Below, in pieces: positions 60,258 to 64,000 of a DNA stretch of 64,000 nt. The stretch covers positions 248,001-312,000 of the forward strand of contig NZ_CANLQB010000001.1 in the NCBI RefSeq assembly GCF_947493125.1, read 5' to 3'. How positions within the stretch are numbered: the first letter of the stretch is position 1; the number at the start of each line of letters is the position of its first letter. This DNA comes from an uncultured Roseobacter sp. GTDB taxonomy: Bacteria > Pseudomonadota > Alphaproteobacteria > Rhodobacterales > Rhodobacteraceae. Below the pieces are notes generated by a model. The model saw only the letters and a list, made by a program, of their open reading frames with translations. It searched no databases and was not told where the DNA came from. A program made the position numbers and the translations under genes.

Positions 60258-60618
60258 GGATCACCCCTTCCATTTCATCGTTACCACCACACCCCCCCAA
60301 CAGCGCCGGAGCGGTCGGAGAGGTTGCGCGAAGATACCATAAAACCGTGGAAAATTTTAGAAGAAAGCAGGTTTTGGTGAATCCTGCTACCTGAAGGCGA
60401 GAAGTGTTTCCCCAACGTCAACAGCGCAGGCGCTCGGGCCTGATTGTTGCCGGTCTGACCTCGTGCAACGCCGGATAGACCGTCCCTGAGGATGCCTCCT
60501 GCCGGTCCGGCGGTATCGCCGGGCAGCGCCCGCTCCCCCCTCGATGGGGGGACGGGCGCTTGCTGCCCCTATTTGTCCCGGGCGCGGCCATTCCGTGCCC
60601 TGCATGAGATCCGCTGCG
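60258..60618. other. 361-bp intergenic region holding repeat copy B
   Basis: The region between the coiled-coil gene and mlaF. It contains repeat copy B and AT-richer sequence at 60340-60395 that may hold the promoter of the coiled-coil gene. Only a short minus frame (60387-60605) is present and it is the repeat itself. Confidence 0.5.
60501..60570 (+). repeat. Palindromic interspersed element, copy B
   Basis: Hairpin CCGGCG-GTAT-CGCCGG (60507-60522), core GGGCAGCGCCCG (60521-60532), second stem GCGCCCG...CCCCCC-TCGAT-GGGGGG...CGGGCGC (60526-60559), closing GCTGCCC (60562-60568) complementary to GGGCAGC. The TCGATGGGGGG loop region matches copy A. Confidence 0.8.
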
Positions 60619-61365
60619 TCAGCGCACGGCCTCGATGGGCCCCTCGGCCTTGCCCTGGATGAACTGCTCCAGATAGGGGTTGCCGCTCTGGTCCATCTCG
60701 CTCACCGGGCCGGTCCACTGGATCACCCCCTCGTGCAGCATCGCGATATTGTCGGCGATGGCGCGGACGCTCGTCATGTCGTGGGTGATGGTCATGGCGG
60801 TGGCGCCCATTTCCACCACGATTTCGCGGATGAGCTCGTTGATCACGCCCGACATGATCGGGTCGAGCCCGGTGGTGGGCTCGTCGAAGAAGATGATCTC
60901 GGGTTCGGCGGCGATGGCGCGGGCGAGGCCCACGCGTTTCTGCATGCCGCCAGAGAGTTCCGCCGGGAAGCGGTCGGCCACATCCTCCTTCAGGCCGACG
61001 CGGCGCAGCTTTTCGATGGCGATGGCGCGCGCCTCGTCGTGTGGCCGCTTGAGCGAGCCGCGCAGCAGGCGGAAGGCGACGTTCTGCCAGACCGGCAGGC
61101 TGTCGAAGAGCGCGCCGCCCTGGAACAGCATGCCGAAGCGCGCGAGGAAGGCGTCACGGTCGCCTTTGCTGGCGTCGGTGCCATCGACGGTGATGGTGCC
61201 GCTGTCCTGTTTGATCAGCCCTAGGATGCATTTCAGCGCGATGGATTTGCCGGTGCCCGAGCCGCCGATGATCACCATCGAGGTGCCTTTCGGGATCGAG
61301 AGGTTCAGCCCCCGCAACACGTGGTTCGACCCGAAGGATTTGCGGATATCTGTCATCTCGATCAT
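60619..61365 (-). CDS. mlaF: Mla-type phospholipid transport ATPase
   Basis: 248 residues. IIGGSGTGKSIALKCILGLI is Walker A, LSGGMQKRVGLARAI the signature, IIFFDEPTTGLDPIMSGVI Walker B. It pairs with the MlaE permease upstream and overlaps it by 4 bp. MlaFE with an MCE-domain MlaD move lipids between the membranes. No MlaD gene is in the window. Confidence 0.9.
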   Translation of the reverse strand: MIEMTDIRKSFGSNHVLRGLNLSIPKGTSMVIIGGSGTGKSIALKCILGLIKQDSGTITVDGTDASKGDRDAFLARFGMLFQGGALFDSLPVWQNVAFRLLRGSLKRPHDEARAIAIEKLRRVGLKEDVADRFPAELSGGMQKRVGLARAIAAEPEIIFFDEPTTGLDPIMSGVINELIREIVVEMGATAMTITHDMTSVRAIADNIAMLHEGVIQWTGPVSEMDQSGNPYLEQFIQGKAEGPIEAVR

Positions 61366-62135
61366 AGGGTGAAGAACACTCCCGTGAGCACGAAATTGGC
61401 CGCGAGGATCAGGATCGCGGCGCCTTCGACGGCGGTTTTCGTCGCGCGGCCCACACCCATGGCGCCGCGCCCTGAGTTCATGCCGTGATAGCAGCCCATC
61501 AGGGCCGCGGCGAAGCCGAAGACCGCGCCCTTGGTCAGGGACGAGATCACGTCGAGCGGTTCGAGGAAGTTCACCGTGTTGCGGATATAGGCGGCGGGGT
61601 TGAAGCCCAGCGTGCCGGTGGCGACCGCGTAGCCGCCGAAGATGCCGATGATGTCGCCCACGCCCACCAGAAGCGGCACCACCAGCACGGCGGCGAGCAC
61701 GCGGGGCACGGTCAGGTATTTCATCGGGTGGGTGGACAGCGTCACAAGCGCGTCGATCTGCTCGGTCACTTTCATGGTGGCGATTTCCGCCGCGATCGAG
61801 GAGGTGACGCGGGCGGCGATCATCAGGCCGACGAGCACCGGGCCAAGCTCGCGCACCATGCCGACGGCAACGATCTGCGGCACTACGGCCTCGGCGTTGA
61901 AGCGCGAGCCGCCCGCGTAGATCTGCAGCGCCAGCGCGCCGCCGGTGAAGACCGCCGTGAGGCCGACGACGGGCAGCGAGAGCCAGCCGATGTTCATCAG
62001 CGCCGAGAGAAACTCGCGGCCATAGAAGGGCGGGCGCAAAATGTGGCTGACCGCGTCGAAGGCAAAGAGCGCGATGCGGCCGATCATAGCCAGGGCGGCC
62101 AGAACGGCGCGGCCAAGGAGGGCGAGGGGTTTCAT
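61362..62135 (-). CDS. mlaE: Mla-type lipid transport permease
   Basis: 257 residues with about five to six membrane segments. Family pattern VRELGPVLVGLMIAARVTSSIAAEIATMKVTEQIDAL is the MlaE signature with the conserved EQIDAL. Overlaps alr by 1 bp and mlaF by 4 bp. It is the membrane part of the same ABC system. Confidence 0.92.
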   Translation of the reverse strand: MKPLALLGRAVLAALAMIGRIALFAFDAVSHILRPPFYGREFLSALMNIGWLSLPVVGLTAVFTGGALALQIYAGGSRFNAEAVVPQIVAVGMVRELGPVLVGLMIAARVTSSIAAEIATMKVTEQIDALVTLSTHPMKYLTVPRVLAAVLVVPLLVGVGDIIGIFGGYAVATGTLGFNPAAYIRNTVNFLEPLDVISSLTKGAVFGFAAALMGCYHGMNSGRGAMGVGRATKTAVEGAAILILAANFVLTGVFFTL

Positions 62136-63166
62136 CAGACGTAGATCCGCTTGTAACGCGCCCCCAGTGAGGTCAGGATTTCGTACCCGATAGTCTCGGC
62201 GAAGCCCGCGACAGTGTCCACCGATTGGTGCGCGCCGATGAGCTCCAGCGTCTCGGGCTCTTCCGCGAGGCCGGTCACGTCGACGCCGATCATATCCATG
62301 GAGATGCGCCCCACCACCGGCACGGCGGAGGAGCCGGTGTGCAGATGCGCGTTCGGGCCCATGCCGCGCAGGATGCCATCGGCGTAGCCTGCGGAGATGG
62401 TGGCGATGCGCGAGGGGCTGCGGGCGACCCAGGCGTTGCCGTAGCCCACGCTCTCGCCCACGGCGACATCGCGGATCTGGATCACGGGGATGTGCAATTC
62501 GACCACGGGGCGGGCATCGACATAAGGCATGCCGCCGTAGAGGCCGATGCCGGGGCGCACCATGTCGAAGTGATAATCGGGCCCCAGCAGGATGCCTCCG
62601 GTGGCGGCCAGCGAGCGTGGCGCGTCGATGCCCTCCGTCATCTCGTGGAAGACCTGCAGCTGGCGCGCGTTCATGGCGTGATCGGCCTCATCGGCGCAGG
62701 CGAGATGCGACATGATCAGCGCGGGGGTCTGGCCGAGTGCCACTTCGCGTAGGGCGGACCATTCGGCCTCTTCCATGCCGAGACGGTTCATGCCGGTGTC
62801 GAGCTGGAGGCCGAAGGGGTGGCCGGGCAGGGCTTCCACATGCCGCAGCATCTGGTCGACGGAGTTCAGCATCGGCGTGAGCTGCGCGTCGCGGATGAGC
62901 TCGGTATCGCCCTGCATATGGCCGGAAAAGACGTTGATCTGCGGGCCCTCGCCGAGGATCTCGCGCAAGCTCGCCCCCTCCTCGGCGACCGCCACGAAGA
63001 AGTTGCGGGCACCGGCGCGGGACAGCGCGCGGGCCACGGGCTGCACCCCGAGACCATAGGCATCGGCCTTGACAACGGCGCCGGCCTCGCACCGGGCCAT
63101 GGCGCTGAGGCTGCGCCAGTTCTCGACCAGCGCGGCGATGTCGATGGAAAGGATCGCAGTTGCCAT
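62135..63166 (-). CDS. alr: Alanine racemase
   Basis: 343 residues. Interconverts L- and D-alanine for peptidoglycan. The PLP lysine is in [43 protein letters not shown] and the second catalytic tyrosine in [10 protein letters not shown] are visible. Length is normal to slightly short. ATG 63166 is used; no good RBS is visible. It heads the alr-mlaE-mlaF operon. Confidence 0.94.
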   Translation of the reverse strand: MATAILSIDIAALVENWRSLSAMARCEAGAVVKADAYGLGVQPVARALSRAGARNFFVAVAEEGASLREILGEGPQINVFSGHMQGDTELIRDAQLTPMLNSVDQMLRHVEALPGHPFGLQLDTGMNRLGMEEAEWSALREVALGQTPALIMSHLACADEADHAMNARQLQVFHEMTEGIDAPRSLAATGGILLGPDYHFDMVRPGIGLYGGMPYVDARPVVELHIPVIQIRDVAVGESVGYGNAWVARSPSRIATISAGYADGILRGMGPNAHLHTGSSAVPVVGRISMDMIGVDVTGLAEEPETLELIGAHQSVDTVAGFAETIGYEILTSLGARYKRIYV

Positions 63167-63237
63167 TCTCGCGTTTTGACAGGGATCACCGGAGCGTCAA
63201 GTGGAAACTGGGCGCTGGGCAGGGGGTTGCGCGCAGG

Positions 63238-64000
63238 TCAGGGAATATCGAAGTAGGCGCGGTTCTGTTCCCACATCTTTTCGCCGATGAGGCAGTCATA
63301 CGCCACGGGTGGTGTAAATTGCACAGGCTGGATCTGCGGGGTGACGCCCGCGATTTCGAGCACCAGCTTGCGCTTGACCGCATTGGCGAACTGGTCCCAG
63401 TCGAGCACGGGGATGACAAAGGCGCCCGGCCCGCCGATGACGCAGTGCTGATAGTAGATGTCGAGGTCGGGGATGCCCCAGATCTGGCTCAGCGCGTCGG
63501 TTGTCATCAGCGGCAGCCCGTTGATGATGAAGCCGGCCTCCAGCGCGGCATCGCGGGCGCGGGTCACGGGGCGGCCCTGGTTGTTCGGCCCGTCGCCCGA
63601 GACGTCGATCACCCGGCGCAGCCCGTGAAAGCCGTTGTGCTCGAAATCGCCCGCGGCATAGAGCAGCGCGCCCGAGATCGAGGTGCGGCGCAGGCCCGCG
63701 TCGAAGCGCGCGGTGATCTGATGTGCGACGGCGCGCGCCTCTTCCCGGGTGCTCAGCAGGGTCCAGGGCACGATCACCCGCTGGGAGTATTCGCCCGCCC
63801 ATTCCACATAGGTGACGGCAATGCGGCCCAGAAGCCCGTGCGCGATGGCATCGAGCACCTGCGGGCTGGTGATCGCCTCGGCATAGCCGCGGCGCTGGAT
63901 TTCCAGCTCGGCGGGCGACATGGAGCGGGAGACATCCACGGCGAGGAAGAGCTCGACGTCGACTTCCAGATCCTCGGCACGGAGCAGGTTTGGCAGGATC
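63238..64000 (-). CDS. DUF1194 von Willebrand-like protein, N-terminus outside the window
   Basis: About 254 residues visible and open at the right edge. The visible N-terminus reads ILPNLLRAEDLEVDVELFLAVDVSRSMS, the last part being the metal site DxSxS of a vWA fold; the missing piece is probably just a signal peptide. RVIDVSGDGPNNQG and PGAFVIPVLDWDQF are further DUF1194 marks. Probably periplasmic, function unknown. Confidence 0.85.
   Translation of the reverse strand, partial: ILPNLLRAEDLEVDVELFLAVDVSRSMSPAELEIQRRGYAEAITSPQVLDAIAHGLLGRIAVTYVEWAGEYSQRVIVPWTLLSTREEARAVAHQITARFDAGLRRTSISGALLYAAGDFEHNGFHGLRRVIDVSGDGPNNQGRPVTRARDAALEAGFIINGLPLMTTDALSQIWGIPDLDIYYQHCVIGGPGAFVIPVLDWDQFANAVKRKLVLEIAGVTPQIQPVQFTPPVAYDCLIGEKMWEQNRAYFDIP

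Noticed and set aside
60387-60605. Minus-strand 72-codon ORF
   Set aside because: It is the palindromic repeat copy B read as protein.

Overview
The window is a GC-rich chromosomal segment whose gene content and order point to an alphaproteobacterium of the Rhodobacterales (Roseobacter/Paracoccus type). Support comes from a nuo (complex I) operon broken up by many small extra genes, as known for Paracoccus and Rhodobacter, from DUF5333- and DUF5337-like proteins, an FnrL-type site before an ompW gene, the gene order radA-cvpA-purF, and nlpD-pcm-surE near tatABC. No rRNA, tRNA, prophage, insertion sequence or CRISPR array was recognised. Most of the window is chromosomal core; the unusual material is small inserted genes and repeats.

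Region 1 (1-9919) is a leucine/isovalerate degradation cluster. It holds isovaleryl-CoA dehydrogenase (cut by the window edge), both subunits of methylcrotonyl-CoA carboxylase, a methylglutaconyl-CoA hydratase-type crotonase and HMG-CoA lyase. Together these carry isovaleryl-CoA to acetyl-CoA and acetoacetate. Between them lie an ompW-type porin gene with an FNR box, an ASCH-domain gene preceded by an 11-bp direct-repeat array, a GST and three poorly known genes. Region 2 (10001-11587) has an ACT-domain gene, about 680 bp without a convincing gene, and a fasciclin lipoprotein.

Region 3 (11897-33130) is the complete nuoA-N operon, all on the plus strand and tightly packed. At least fifteen extra genes sit inside it: three very small membrane-type ORFs (57, 26 and 39 codons), two DUF3291 proteins, two DUF5333-like exported proteins, a DUF5337 protein, other lipoproteins, two carboxymuconolactone-decarboxylase-like proteins and two AT-richer orphan genes. 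NuoE carries a C-terminal helix-hairpin-helix domain that recurs in the next, membrane-anchored protein. birA, coaX and rnj follow directly.

Region 4 (36886-47920) is mixed: DEAD-box helicase and prfC, a Hint-domain protein, an SDR, an AlkC-like DNA alkylation repair protein, a sodium:solute symporter, an orphan ABC ATPase followed by two Lin0512-family proteins, a glycine-zipper lipoprotein with an apparent frameshift behind a sigma-ECF-like promoter, and a WYL regulator. Region 5 (48138-58285) holds tatABC, a DUF815 ATPase, and on the minus strand nlpD, pcm, surE, an SDR, a DUF1801 gene, purF, cvpA and radA. Region 6 (58413-64000) has a second 11-bp repeat array before a cupin gene, a 7-bp tandem repeat, a 60-residue protein, a membrane coiled-coil protein between two copies of a palindromic repeat, then mlaF, mlaE, alr and a partial DUF1194 gene.

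The observations most worth following are the interspersed palindromic element (three copies, one running into a reading frame), the two 11-bp helically phased repeat arrays, and the complex I accessory genes including the NuoE fusion and the micro-ORFs.
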